Of a stretch of 64,000 bases of DNA, positions 8,707-17,105 are shown piece by piece; position 1 is the first letter of the stretch; each line of letters opens with the position of its first letter. A model generated the notes under the pieces. The model was not told the DNA's origin. It saw nothing but the letters and a program-made list of their open reading frames with translations, and did no database searches. The position numbers and the translations under genes are program-made. This stretch comes from Amycolatopsis marina (GTDB lineage Bacteria; Actinomycetota; Actinomycetes; Mycobacteriales; Pseudonocardiaceae). Where the stretch lies: the NCBI RefSeq assembly GCF_900111885.1, contig NZ_FOKG01000009.1, positions 1 to 64,000 on the forward strand, read 5' to 3'.

Positions 8707-8874
8707 CTAGGCGGTGTTTCATAAGCGCGCGGTCGCGAACCCGTCTACGGAGCGTGACCCGCGTGAGGATCCGAACCTTGGCACGCGAGCGGTCCGCAGC
8801 CGGATTCGCGAGGTCGTCGGCCACAGGCGCGCCACACATCACCTCATACAGATGCCTTCTGAAACAGCTCCTAG
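8707..8874. mobile_element. MITE-like element with IS5-type terminal inverted repeats (168 bp)
   Basis: The element is bounded by CTAG at both ends (8707-8710 and 8871-8874). Its left end TAGGCGGTGTTTCATAAG and the inverted right end TAGGAGCTGTTTCAGAAG form imperfect terminal inverted repeats. CTAG/TA targets and such ends are typical of the IS5 family (IS427-like group). No transposase is encoded. A 47-bp internally deleted relative lies at 53571-53617. The right-hand CTAG supplies the TAG stop codon of the leftward EspC-like gene. IS family assignment is from memory of end sequences. Confidence 0.7.
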
Positions 8875-9212
8875 GCCCCGTGTCCGGTGGCGGAGCTCGT
8901 GCCGGTGAGCCGGTTGACCGTGCCAGTTCCCTGTGTCTCCGCGGCGAGGTACTCCGCGACGCACCCCATCGCGTCATCGCACAGGGCGCCGTACGCCTTG
9001 GGGATCGAATCCGCGTTGGCCGCCAGCTTTTCCGCCAGCGGCCGGTACTTCTCCAGGAAGGCCTGGGCCAGCAGGTCGCTGCCGATTCCCGGCTCGTTCG
9101 CCGAGATCGCCTTCTTGCGTCTTGCCCAGGCGCTGCCGAACGTCTCACCTGCCGCGCGGAGCTGGTTGACACCCCTGGTCACGCCGTCGGGGTTCATGTC
9201 GTAGCCGGTCAT
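8871..9212 (-). CDS. EspC-like type VII secretion-associated protein, 113 aa
   Basis: Small helical protein beginning MTGYDMNPDGVTRGVNQLR. Its length and helix-turn-helix hairpin pattern resemble the ESX-associated EspC/WXG100-like family (excreted protein family, DUF2580). Near the C-terminus EYLAAE gives YLAAE, a YxxxE motif like the general type VII secretion signal. Its start overlaps the upstream EbfC-like gene by 4 bases (translational coupling), and its stop lies in the terminal CTAG of the adjacent MITE. Secretion through the neighbouring system is inferred from family and motif. Confidence 0.72.
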   Translation of the reverse strand: MTGYDMNPDGVTRGVNQLRAAGETFGSAWARRKKAISANEPGIGSDLLAQAFLEKYRPLAEKLAANADSIPKAYGALCDDAMGCVAEYLAAETQGTGTVNRLTGTSSATGHGA

Positions 9213-9592
9213 GACCGTACTCCTTCGATCTCCTTGTCGAGCTGGTGCATGAAGGGGTCCGTGTGCACGTCCGTCGCGGGCAGTTTCGCGTCCTTCGGCA
9301 GGAACTGCCGGGTGATCGCGAACAGTTGTTCGCGGGACATCTCCACGGCTTCGTGAACGGTGTCCACAATGGCTTCCGCGAGTGCTTTCGAGTCCGCGGT
9401 CCGGTAGATGCGCGGATCGAGGTAGAGCTCCCTGAGCTCACCGCGGCCGACGACCGTGGCGCTGATGAGACCGTTCGGTGAGTCGGCGGTCGCCGTGATG
9501 TCGGCGATCCGGGATCTGATGTTCAGCAGGTCGTCGCGAAGGCTTTCGTAGCTCGCCTTTCTTGCCGCCGCGTCGATGTTCGGCCGTTCCAT
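9209..9592 (-). CDS. YbaB/EbfC-family protein in type VII locus
   Basis: A 127-aa protein (MERPNIDAAARKASYESLR) with the YbaB/EbfC pattern: a long N-terminal helix, a short beta hairpin (NGLISATVVGRGELRELYLD) and a C-terminal helix. Homologues of nucleoid-associated YbaB are frequent in actinobacterial ESX loci, where their role is unknown; DNA binding or chaperoning of WXG-type partners are both possible. It lies 3 bp after the 209-aa gene and overlaps the EspC-like gene by 4 bp. Confidence 0.78.
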   Translation of the reverse strand: MERPNIDAAARKASYESLRDDLLNIRSRIADITATADSPNGLISATVVGRGELRELYLDPRIYRTADSKALAEAIVDTVHEAVEMSREQLFAITRQFLPKDAKLPATDVHTDPFMHQLDKEIEGVRS

Positions 9593-9595
9593 GGG

Positions 9596-10225
9596 TTACT
9601 CCTCGCTCTCCCGTTGACTTCTCGTGCCGGATCGGTCGTGTTTGTCCGGTGCGGCGGCCCGGGTGTGCCGGGGGACGGGTGTCGCGGCCGGGGTGAACTC
9701 GCCTTCGGCCGCTCCGGGCTCCGCGTTGGGATGGTCGGCGTGCTCGCTCACCGGCCGGACGCTGCCGAGGAACCGCTGAAAATCGTCGGCGAGTCCGGAG
9801 ACCTGTGCTCTTGTCGTGGTCAACGCCAGTTGCAGCACCGCACGGTTGCTGTTGCCGGTGATGTCCGGCATCGCGAGGAAGACCTGGCATCGGACCCGGC
9901 CCTCCGCCGCGTTCCTGGCATCGGTGATGTCGAGTATCTGCGTGAAGCCAGGAGAGTCGGAGGTTCCGACCTCGGTCCGGGTCAGCACTTCGACGGCAGC
10001 ACCGGACTCTCGCAGCCCGGCTACGGACTCGTCGGCGATGTCGACCAGCTGTGCGTCATCGGACCGTAACTCGCAGCTGACGGTGATGTTCGAGGTGACA
10101 TCACCGGTCGTTCCGGAGTGGACGGCGACCACGGCGCCACTGGAAGCGCCGGCCTCTTCTGGGTGCGGGGCTCGCCAGCCTTCCGGTACGGCGAACTCGA
10201 TCGGCACCGGTAATGCGGTGTGCAC
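9596..10225 (-). CDS. Hypothetical protein with PsbP/LpqN-like fold, 209 aa
   Basis: The protein begins MHTALPVPIEFAVPEGWRAPHP from GTG 10225, with GGAGG 7 bases upstream. It has no signal peptide. The order of beta strands (IEFAVPEGW, ITVSCELRSDDAQLVDIADESVAGL, SPGFTQILDI, RCQVFLAMPD) resembles the LpqN/DUF1795-type (Mog1/PsbP) fold, followed by a charged disordered tail (residues about 165-209). It is immediately downstream of the 554-aa putative secreted protein, so a chaperone or immunity role is possible but unproven. Fold assignment is by eye. Confidence 0.6.
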   Translation of the reverse strand: MHTALPVPIEFAVPEGWRAPHPEEAGASSGAVVAVHSGTTGDVTSNITVSCELRSDDAQLVDIADESVAGLRESGAAVEVLTRTEVGTSDSPGFTQILDITDARNAAEGRVRCQVFLAMPDITGNSNRAVLQLALTTTRAQVSGLADDFQRFLGSVRPVSEHADHPNAEPGAAEGEFTPAATPVPRHTRAAAPDKHDRSGTRSQRESEE

Positions 10226-10262
10226 TGTGGATCCTCCTTGAGCCTCTGCGGACGGTCGACGA

Positions 10263-11927
10263 TCAGTGGAACCAGCTGGAGACGTGGTCGGCGCCCCCGC
10301 TCACCGTGTCGAAGGCGCTGCCAACGCCTTCCTGAATCGCGGTACCCGCGTCCTTCAGCGTTGCCACCGCCTTCTCGGGGTCGATGACGATGTGCCCCTC
10401 GATCTTGCCGCCGGTTCCCAGCGCGGCCCCCAGGCTTCCGCCCAGCACCCACTTTCCGTCCGCGCGCTGACCCGCGGTGATTCCGGCATCCACCCCGACA
10501 CCGGTCCACCGTTCGACTCTTCCACCCGCGCCGAATCCCTTGTACTCGCCGTATCCGGCCAGGCTGGCCTTGTGTCCGGCGAAGACCTCTCCACCCGCGT
10601 TCACGTAGTCCGGGCCCGCCTCGAACTCGCCTTCGGCCTGGTAACCGAGTGTGGTCTCGAACGTTCCCTTGACGGAAGCCTCGCCCACGTCGAGCGTGGC
10701 GTCGTAGGACGCCCCCACCCCCCAAGCCCGCATCTCCTCGAACTTCTTACCTTTGTCTGTCCAGGTCGTCGCGGATTCTCCGTAGAGCGAATCGGTCGAA
10801 GGTGCGGTGCTCGCCCACACGGTGCCCTTTCCCGTGGAGCGAACGGCGACGTCGTTGCCTGCGAGTTCGAGGTTGCGCAGACCGGAGTCCACGCGCAGTG
10901 ACGCGTCCGCGACGTCCTCGTAGATCCTCGTTTTCCCCGCGTTTCCCACGCGCGAGTCCGCTGGCAGTTCCCTGTTCCCCAGTTGCCTGCCGAACCGTTC
11001 GCCCTGGGACGTGTTCTTACTGCCCAGTTCTCCGGTCCACCTGTTGAAGGTGTCCACATTCTCCTGGTCGATCTCCCCGTTGATCTCCCAGCCGGTGTCG
11101 CTCTTGATCTTCTCCCGCGTGGCGCCCAGGAAATCCCGGACTCGGCCTGCCGTGTCCTCGACAAAGCTTTGCTTGGCGAGTTCTCGTTCGCCGTCGGGCA
11201 GCGTGTCGGCGGTGTCATAGATCGGCTGACCGCGACTGATCTCGTTGTCGATCTGGTTGTTGGCATGGTCGACGTCGCCGGCGAAGGTTTCGGCCTGCTC
11301 GCCGAGTCTTGCCGCGTCGGAGCCGACCGCCCGCGTCGCATCCACCGGTTCCGTGGCTTTTTCGCGCAACTGCTGCCCGGCTGGGTCCGCCCATTCGGCG
11401 GTGGTGTCCTCCGCTGCCTTCGCGGCGTCGTCGGCCGCGCCCTGCGCGCCTTCGGCGGTCTTTCTGAGGTTGTCGGCGATCTCACGAATCACCCCTGTGT
11501 TCGTGTCCGGTGTCGATACGAGTTCCCGCACCCGTGCCTCGAACTCGGAGGTGCCGGGTTTGGCGGTGTCGCCGTTGCCGGTGCTGCTGTTCTCGGCCGT
11601 CGGCTCGCTTTCCGACTCGTCCGCCTTGTCCGCCGCGGCCTCGTCCTGCGTCTTCGCATCGTCCGGTGGCGGGGCCTCGCTCTCCTCGGCCTTCGGTTCT
11701 TCTGCGGCCGGTGCGTCCGCGGGCTTCTCCTCGGCCGCGGCCGGTGGCTCTTCCGAAGGTGAAGGCGCCTGCTCCGGCTCGCCGGACTCACTGGACCGGT
11801 CGGGTTCTGCGGGCTCACTGCTGGCCGGTGCGGGATCAGCGGGAGCGGATGGTGCGGGATCGGGCGCAGCGGGTGGGTCCGCTGGAGCCGGTGGTGCACC
11901 GCCGCCTTCGCCTGGTTCCTCGGCCAT
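10263..11927 (-). CDS. Putative type VII substrate: acidic Pro-rich head, W-turn helices, Gly-rich beta tail (554 aa)
   Basis: No named family is recognised. Residues 1 to about 125 are acidic, Pro/Ala/Glu-rich and probably disordered. Residues about 128-275 are helical. They include TTAEWADPAGQQL (Trp179), like a WXG100 turn, and IYDTADTL (Tyr237 to Asp241), matching the YxxxD signal. Residues about 400-515 alternate small and hydrophobic residues with glycine (AGYGEYKGFGAGG, GVGVDAGITAG), suggesting a beta-meander or barrel. The tail ends with a helix and HVSSWFH. It is the largest gene of the leftward operon between mycP and eccC. Secretion and a channel- or toxin-like role are inference. 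Confidence 0.65.
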   Translation of the reverse strand: MAEEPGEGGGAPPAPADPPAAPDPAPSAPADPAPASSEPAEPDRSSESGEPEQAPSPSEEPPAAAEEKPADAPAAEEPKAEESEAPPPDDAKTQDEAAADKADESESEPTAENSSTGNGDTAKPGTSEFEARVRELVSTPDTNTGVIREIADNLRKTAEGAQGAADDAAKAAEDTTAEWADPAGQQLREKATEPVDATRAVGSDAARLGEQAETFAGDVDHANNQIDNEISRGQPIYDTADTLPDGERELAKQSFVEDTAGRVRDFLGATREKIKSDTGWEINGEIDQENVDTFNRWTGELGSKNTSQGERFGRQLGNRELPADSRVGNAGKTRIYEDVADASLRVDSGLRNLELAGNDVAVRSTGKGTVWASTAPSTDSLYGESATTWTDKGKKFEEMRAWGVGASYDATLDVGEASVKGTFETTLGYQAEGEFEAGPDYVNAGGEVFAGHKASLAGYGEYKGFGAGGRVERWTGVGVDAGITAGQRADGKWVLGGSLGAALGTGGKIEGHIVIDPEKAVATLKDAGTAIQEGVGSAFDTVSGGADHVSSWFH

Positions 11928-12049
11928 CCCAGAACTCCTCAGTGTGTTGTTCCAAACTCGGGTCGTTCACCGCCGAAGACCAGTCTCGGGCGGTCGAGAC
12001 CATCCACAGTGGTTGGTGGCCGGTTCCGGACAACCGGAGTGCGCAACGA

Positions 12050-12084
12050 AAAGCCCCGGCACGATCGACTCGTACCGGGGCTTT
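12050..12084 (-). terminator. Terminator after the small ESAT-6-like gene
   Basis: AAAGCCCCGG at 12050-12059 pairs with CCGGGGCTTT at 12075-12084. In the leftward direction the stem is followed by TTTTCGTT. It lies 15 bp past the 96-aa gene and separates the two WXG-like genes from the downstream 554-aa gene, allowing high expression of the small proteins alone. Confidence 0.72.
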
Positions 12085-12098
12085 CGTGCCGGTGTTTC

Positions 12099-12389
12099 TC
12101 AGGCACCCATCCGTCCACAGGAACGTTGCACGGCACCCATGTTCTCCTGGTTGCAGGACATGACGCCCTGGTTCATCGCCTGCATCAGGTCCTGCCCGGC
12201 CTGCAGGGCCTGCTGCCAGGCCTGACTGATCTCGCTGAACTGGCCGCCGGCCTGGTCGAGCCAGTCGGCCTCGGTCATCCCCGAGGCCTGGCGCCAGTTG
12301 TCCATCGACCCCTGCACACCCCCGACGCAGCCGTTCATGCCCGATGCCAGGGATTCCAGAGCGCCGAACATCGCAAGTTTGCGCGGCAT
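12099..12389 (-). CDS. ESAT-6/WXG100-like protein, 96 aa
   Basis: A 96-aa helical protein (MPRKLAMFGALESLASGMNG), the size of Esx proteins, with two predicted helices around EADWLDQAGGQF. A strict WXG tripeptide is absent; the Trp in ADWLDQAGG probably marks the turn. Cysteines at CVGG, MSCNQ and RSCGRM are unusual for the family. GAGGAG precedes the ATG at 12389. It follows the 153-aa WXG-like gene on the same strand, and the pair resembles an Esx heterodimer gene pair next to eccC. It lacks a YxxxD/E motif, which its partner has. Confidence 0.7.
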   Translation of the reverse strand: MPRKLAMFGALESLASGMNGCVGGVQGSMDNWRQASGMTEADWLDQAGGQFSEISQAWQQALQAGQDLMQAMNQGVMSCNQENMGAVQRSCGRMGA

Positions 12390-12445
12390 ACTCGAACTCC
12401 TCTCTGATTTGTTGTTTCCGCCCGCCGGTCAGTCGACGAGCGGCG

Positions 12446-12907
12446 TCACGTGCGGAGCAGGCCGCCGAAGGCGAAGAGCGAACTCGGCGATCCCCCTGCC
12501 AGCTCGGCGGATTTGCCGTCGCCGTCACCGTCATCGCTGTCGCCGGATCCGCCACTCGACCCGCCGCCGTGGTCGCCGCCACCGTCGGACCCGCCGCCGT
12601 CGACACCGTTGAAGCACGCGGCGCCCTGCTGGTCGACGTCCGCGTAGTCGTTCATCGCGTACATCGTGTCCCCGCCGAGTTTTTCCAGCTTTCCGCACAG
12701 ATTGCGAATCGCCGTCTCCCATTTCTTGTACGCGTTGAGCAGCGCGGTGGACTGGTCCATGTTCCACTGCCCGGGAATGACCGAGTTCACCTGGCCGTCC
12801 AGGTTCTTCCGGTGTCCTTCGATCTCCTGGACAACCACGGCCGCCATCTGAGCTGCTCGCGCGAGTGTGTCTGTGTTGGCATCCATCAGACCGCCACCAG
12901 CGACCAT
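12446..12907 (-). CDS. WXG100-like protein with Gly/Asp-rich tail, 153 aa
   Basis: The first about 100 residues form a WXG100-like helical hairpin (DANTDTLARAAQMAAVV, then GQWNMDQSTALLNAY and KKWETAIRNLCGKLEKL) ending in MYAMNDYADVDQQ. This end contains two overlapping YxxxD motifs (YAMND, YADVD), the type VII secretion signal. A flexible tail of Gly, Ser and Asp repeats follows. ATG 12907 is chosen because AAGGAG stands 6 bases upstream. It is the first gene of the leftward operon, divergent from eccC across a 212-bp promoter region. It probably pairs with the 96-aa protein downstream. Confidence 0.75.
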   Translation of the reverse strand: MVAGGGLMDANTDTLARAAQMAAVVVQEIEGHRKNLDGQVNSVIPGQWNMDQSTALLNAYKKWETAIRNLCGKLEKLGGDTMYAMNDYADVDQQGAACFNGVDGGGSDGGGDHGGGSSGGSGDSDDGDGDGKSAELAGGSPSSLFAFGGLLRT

Positions 12908-13119
12908 CGGATTCTCCTTTCCATTCATACGGCTGCACGCCGTCCGGTGCTCCGCGACCGCCAGGCACAAGCCAGCCGTGCCGCGGATACCGCCAGGACA
13001 CTAGGTCCGTTCTCCGCCAGGGCGCGGCCGCGCGGCACCTTCCTGCCACGGTCCACTGGGAGTGGAACCAAACCGTCCACAATCGTCTCCAGTTGCCGCA
13101 GGAAGAGAGGGTGCTCGCG

Positions 13120-16100
13120 ATGGCTACGGTCGTGGTTCGGAGGCCAGTGCGTCGTCCCGCCCCGGAACAACCCTCGGGGGAGCTCGTCCTGGACGCGCCA
13201 CCGGAGATTCCCAAGCCCTCGGGCAGGCAGTGGACGCAGCTCCTCATGGTCATCCCGATGGTCGCCATGATGGCCGCGATGATGCTGATGTTCTCGGGCA
13301 GAATGGGCGCGGGCTCCGGCTCCGGCTCACTGCGGCTGGTGATCTTCGGCCTGTTCGGCGTCGGCATGCTCGGCATGCTGGGTGTCGCGCTGCTCAACTC
13401 CTCGGGCCCGAGCAAACGCGAGATGGGCCACGAGAGAAGGAGCTACCTGCGTCACCTCGCGCAGCACCGGTTGCGGCTGACCCGTGCGGTGGGCAGGCAA
13501 CGCGACGCCATGGTGTACCTCCATCCGGAACCGGTCGCGCTGTTGTCGCTCGTCGGGAGCTACCGGCTGTGGGAGCGTCGCCCCCTCGACGCCGATTTCG
13601 GGGTCGCCCGCATCGGTACCGGCCCGCAGCGTCCTGCGATGGGCCTCGTGCCCCCCGAGGCCAAACCCCTCGAGCAACTGGAGCCGCTGTCGGCACTGGC
13701 GCTCCGGCGGTTCATCACCACCTACTCGGCCATTCCCGACCTCCCGCTGGCGATGGCGATCAACGGCTTCGGCCGTGTCCACGTGCATGGTGACCGGGAC
13801 AGGTCGGTCGCGTTGGTCCGCGCGATCGTGGCGCAGCTCGCGACCCTGCAGTCGCCCGACGACCTGCGGATCGCGGCGTGTCCGGCAGGAGGGGCGCAGG
13901 AGGAGTGGGAGTGGCTCAAGTGGTTGCCGCACGCACTGCATCCCGAGCGGACCGACGCGGCCGGACCGTTGCGGCTGGTCGCACCGTCCATCGTCACGAT
14001 CGAGGCGATGCTCGACGATCTGCTCGGCAAGCGCTCCCGCTTCGATCCCACTGTGGACAACCGGGATGCCCTGCCGCACGTGGTGGTGATGCTGGACGGC
14101 GGTTCGATCGCCGGATCGGACCACCTGATGGCCGAGGGCGGACTGGAAGGCGTCACGATCGTCGACCTCCGCGGCCGGCCACCGCGCGCGCTCGATCCCT
14201 CCTCGATCGTGCTGCACGTCGGCCCCGACGGTTCGCTCACAAGCGAGACGATGGACGGTGCGGTCGATCTCGGCGTCGCGGACGCGCTGGACGTGCCCAC
14301 CGCGGAGGGAATCGCGCGGCAGCTGGCACCGCTTCGGGCGACAGCCGGTATCCGTGGAGAGCAACCGATGAGCACGGACCTGGGCCTGGCCGAACTCCTC
14401 GAGATCGGTGACCCGCACACGTTCGACCCCGATGACACGTGGGTGCAGCGACCGAACAGGGACCGGCTGCGGATCCGCTTCGGGATCCGGGCCGACGGAA
14501 CACCGGTCGAACTCGATCTGAAGGAGTCCGCACAGGACGGAATGGGGCCGCACGGACTGTTGATCGGCGCCACCGGCTCCGGCAAGAGCGAACTGCTGCG
14601 CACCATCGTGCTCGCCCTCGCTGTCGCCCACTCGCCGAGTTCGCTGAACTTCGCCCTCGTGGACTTCAAGGGCGGCGCCACCTTCGCGGCCCTGGACAAG
14701 CTGCCGCACACCAGCGCGGTCATCACCAACCTCGCGGACGAACTGCATCTGGTGGACCGGATGACCGATGCGATCAACGGTGAGTTGGTGCGCAGGCAGG
14801 AACTGCTGCGGGCGGCGGGCAACTTCGCCTCGCTACGGGAGTACGAGAAGGCCCGCGCCACCGGTGCACCACTGCCGGAGGTGCCCACCCTGCTGGTGAT
14901 CTGCGACGAGTTCAGCGAGCTGTTGTCGGCCAAGCCCGACTTCATCGACATGTTCGTGCAGATCGGGCGCGTCGGGCGTTCACTCGGTGTGCACCTGTTG
15001 CTGGCGAGCCAGCGCCTCGACGAGGGCAGGCTCCGCGGCCTGGAGACGCACCTGTCGTATCGCATCGGCCTGCGCACCTTCTCCGATCTCGAGAGCCGGA
15101 CCGTGCTCGGCGTCGGTGACGCGTTCACGCTTCCGCGCGCACCCGGACACGGTTTTCTCAAGGCGGGTACGGAATCGATGGTCCGATTCCGTTCGGCCTA
15201 TGTGTCCGGTGTGCACCGGACGGCGACGGCGAACATCGCGGACGAGGGGCGCGGGGACGCACTGACACTGCTCGAGTACTCGACCCGCTACCTGGCTCCA
15301 CAGGCCGACGCCGAGGACACGGCGGACGACGTTGACGACGACGACAACGTGGTGGGCGAGACCCTGCTGGACGTCATCGTCGACCGCATGCGGGGGCGCG
15401 GCAACCCTGCCCACCGGGTGTGGTTGCCCCCGCTGGGCGAGTCGCCCACTCTCGGCCAGTTGCTGCCGGAACTCGCCACGCGCGACGAGCGCGGGCTCGG
15501 TTCCGGCGACGAGCGGCTGAGCGGGAAGCTGCGCGCGGTGGTCGGAATCGTGGACCGGCCGCTGGACCAGCGACGGGAACCGCTGGTGCTGGAGCTGTCC
15601 GGCTCGGCGGGCCACGTGCTGGTCATCGGCGCACCGCAGTCGGGGAAGAGCACCACGCTTCGGTCGGTCATCACCAGCCTGGCGCTGACGAACACTCCCC
15701 AGGAGGTGCAGTTCTACTGCCTCGACTTCGGCGGCGGAACGCTGGGCTCGATTCGTGGACTGCCACATGTCGGCGGTGTCGCGGGCCGGCAGAACGTGGG
15801 CGCGGTGCGGCGGACGATCGCGGAAGTGCGGACGCTGATCGCGCACCGGGAACGTGCGTTCGCGGAGCGGGAGATCGACGGGATGCAGGCGTACCGGCGG
15901 CGGAACGCGGAGGACGGTGTGGACCCGTACGGCGACGTCTTCCTGGTCATCGACGGCTGGTCCACAATGCGCACCGAGTTCGACGACCTGGAAGCCGTCG
16001 TGGCCGACATCGCGGCACGGGGCCTCTCCTACGGCGTGCACGTCGTCGTGTCGTGTGCCCGCATGTTCGATCTCCGGATGAACATCAGGGACCTGTTCGG

Positions 16101-17091
16101 CACCAAGGTCGAGCTGCGGATAGGCGATCCGGTCGACAGCATGGTCGACAGGGCGTCGGCGATCAAGGTCCCGGAGGGCGCACCGGGACGCGGTGTGACC
16201 ATGAGTAAACACCAGCTGCTGATCGCACTGCCGAGGATCGACGGGAACACCGATCCGGCCGACCTGTCCGACGGGGTCCGGCAGCTGGTGGACACCGTGT
16301 CGGCCGCCTGGCGGGGACCTGCCGCTCCCGCGGTCCGGCTGCTGCCCGCCGCGTTGCCGTACGAGCAGCTGGCGGGCGCCCACGACCCCGCGGCGCACCG
16401 GATCGCCGTGGGCATCGCGGAGCACGACTTCGAGCCGGTGCTGCTGGACTTCGGCGTGGACCCGCACCTCCTTCTGCTGGGGGACACCGAGGCGGGCAAG
16501 ACCACGTTCCTCCGGGCACTGGCCCGTGGGATCAGCAGCAGCTACGAGCCCACGCGGGCGAGGATGATCATCGTCGATCATCGGCGGGGCCTGCTCGGCG
16601 ACGTCGACGCCGAACACCTCATCGGCTATGGCACGGACCGGGAGACGACCTCCCGGCTGATGCGGCAGGTCGCCGACGAGATGGCGGTGCGGCTGCCGGG
16701 ACAGGACGTCACGCCGGATCAGCTGCGCGAACGCAGTTGGTGGCGGGGGCCCGAGTTGTTCGTCCTGATCGACGACTACGACCTCGTGGCGAGCCAGCTG
16801 GACAACCCGTTCCTGCCGTTGCTGGACTTCGTGGCGCAGGGCAGGGACATCGGGCTGCACGTGGTGCTGACGCGACGCACGGGAGGGGCGGGCCGGGCCT
16901 TGTTCGAGCCCTTCGTCTCGCGGCTGCGGGACGTGGGGTCACCGGGCTTGATGATGTCCGGCGACAAGGACGAGGGGCCGCTGCTCGGTGGCCTCAAGCC
17001 GGAACTGCTGCCGCAGGGAAGGGCATGGCTGACCAACAGGCGGCACCCGGCTCGGCTGGTGCAGCTCGCCTGGCTGCCGAAGAACGACTGA
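13120..17091 (+). CDS. eccC: Type VII secretion ATPase EccC (EccCa-EccCb in one chain)
   Basis: FtsK/SpoIIIE-type motor that recognises substrates and powers ESX export. The 1323-aa protein begins MATVVVRRPVRRPAPEQPSG, has two transmembrane helices (about residues 40-93), a DUF domain and three ATPase modules. The Walker A sites are GATGSGKS (483-490), GAPQSGKS (837-844) and GDTEAGKT (1121-1128). Walker B-like strands are LLVICDEFSEL, VFLVIDGW and LFVLIDDYD. All three P-loops are intact. ATG 13120 follows GAGAGG by 9 bases; upstream in-frame starts lack the family N-terminus. It is divergent from the WXG-like genes and is followed 14 bp later by the 108-aa gene. Confidence 0.96.
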   Translation: MATVVVRRPVRRPAPEQPSGELVLDAPPEIPKPSGRQWTQLLMVIPMVAMMAAMMLMFSGRMGAGSGSGSLRLVIFGLFGVGMLGMLGVALLNSSGPSKREMGHERRSYLRHLAQHRLRLTRAVGRQRDAMVYLHPEPVALLSLVGSYRLWERRPLDADFGVARIGTGPQRPAMGLVPPEAKPLEQLEPLSALALRRFITTYSAIPDLPLAMAINGFGRVHVHGDRDRSVALVRAIVAQLATLQSPDDLRIAACPAGGAQEEWEWLKWLPHALHPERTDAAGPLRLVAPSIVTIEAMLDDLLGKRSRFDPTVDNRDALPHVVVMLDGGSIAGSDHLMAEGGLEGVTIVDLRGRPPRALDPSSIVLHVGPDGSLTSETMDGAVDLGVADALDVPTAEGIARQLAPLRATAGIRGEQPMSTDLGLAELLEIGDPHTFDPDDTWVQRPNRDRLRIRFGIRADGTPVELDLKESAQDGMGPHGLLIGATGSGKSELLRTIVLALAVAHSPSSLNFALVDFKGGATFAALDKLPHTSAVITNLADELHLVDRMTDAINGELVRRQELLRAAGNFASLREYEKARATGAPLPEVPTLLVICDEFSELLSAKPDFIDMFVQIGRVGRSLGVHLLLASQRLDEGRLRGLETHLSYRIGLRTFSDLESRTVLGVGDAFTLPRAPGHGFLKAGTESMVRFRSAYVSGVHRTATANIADEGRGDALTLLEYSTRYLAPQADAEDTADDVDDDDNVVGETLLDVIVDRMRGRGNPAHRVWLPPLGESPTLGQLLPELATRDERGLGSGDERLSGKLRAVVGIVDRPLDQRREPLVLELSGSAGHVLVIGAPQSGKSTTLRSVITSLALTNTPQEVQFYCLDFGGGTLGSIRGLPHVGGVAGRQNVGAVRRTIAEVRTLIAHRERAFAEREIDGMQAYRRRNAEDGVDPYGDVFLVIDGWSTMRTEFDDLEAVVADIAARGLSYGVHVVVSCARMFDLRMNIRDLFGTKVELRIGDPVDSMVDRASAIKVPEGAPGRGVTMSKHQLLIALPRIDGNTDPADLSDGVRQLVDTVSAAWRGPAAPAVRLLPAALPYEQLAGAHDPAAHRIAVGIAEHDFEPVLLDFGVDPHLLLLGDTEAGKTTFLRALARGISSSYEPTRARMIIVDHRRGLLGDVDAEHLIGYGTDRETTSRLMRQVADEMAVRLPGQDVTPDQLRERSWWRGPELFVLIDDYDLVASQLDNPFLPLLDFVAQGRDIGLHVVLTRRTGGAGRALFEPFVSRLRDVGSPGLMMSGDKDEGPLLGGLKPELLPQGRAWLTNRRHPARLVQLAWLPKND

Positions 17092-17105
17092 CCGACGGAG
17101 GAACC

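Noticed and set aside
8714..8908. 64-aa ORF within the MITE
   Set aside because: It runs out of the element into antisense of the EspC-like gene and resembles no transposase fragment.
13327..16860. Several long leftward ORFs inside eccC
   Set aside because: They are shadow frames of high-GC coding DNA; eccC motifs are intact on the plus strand.
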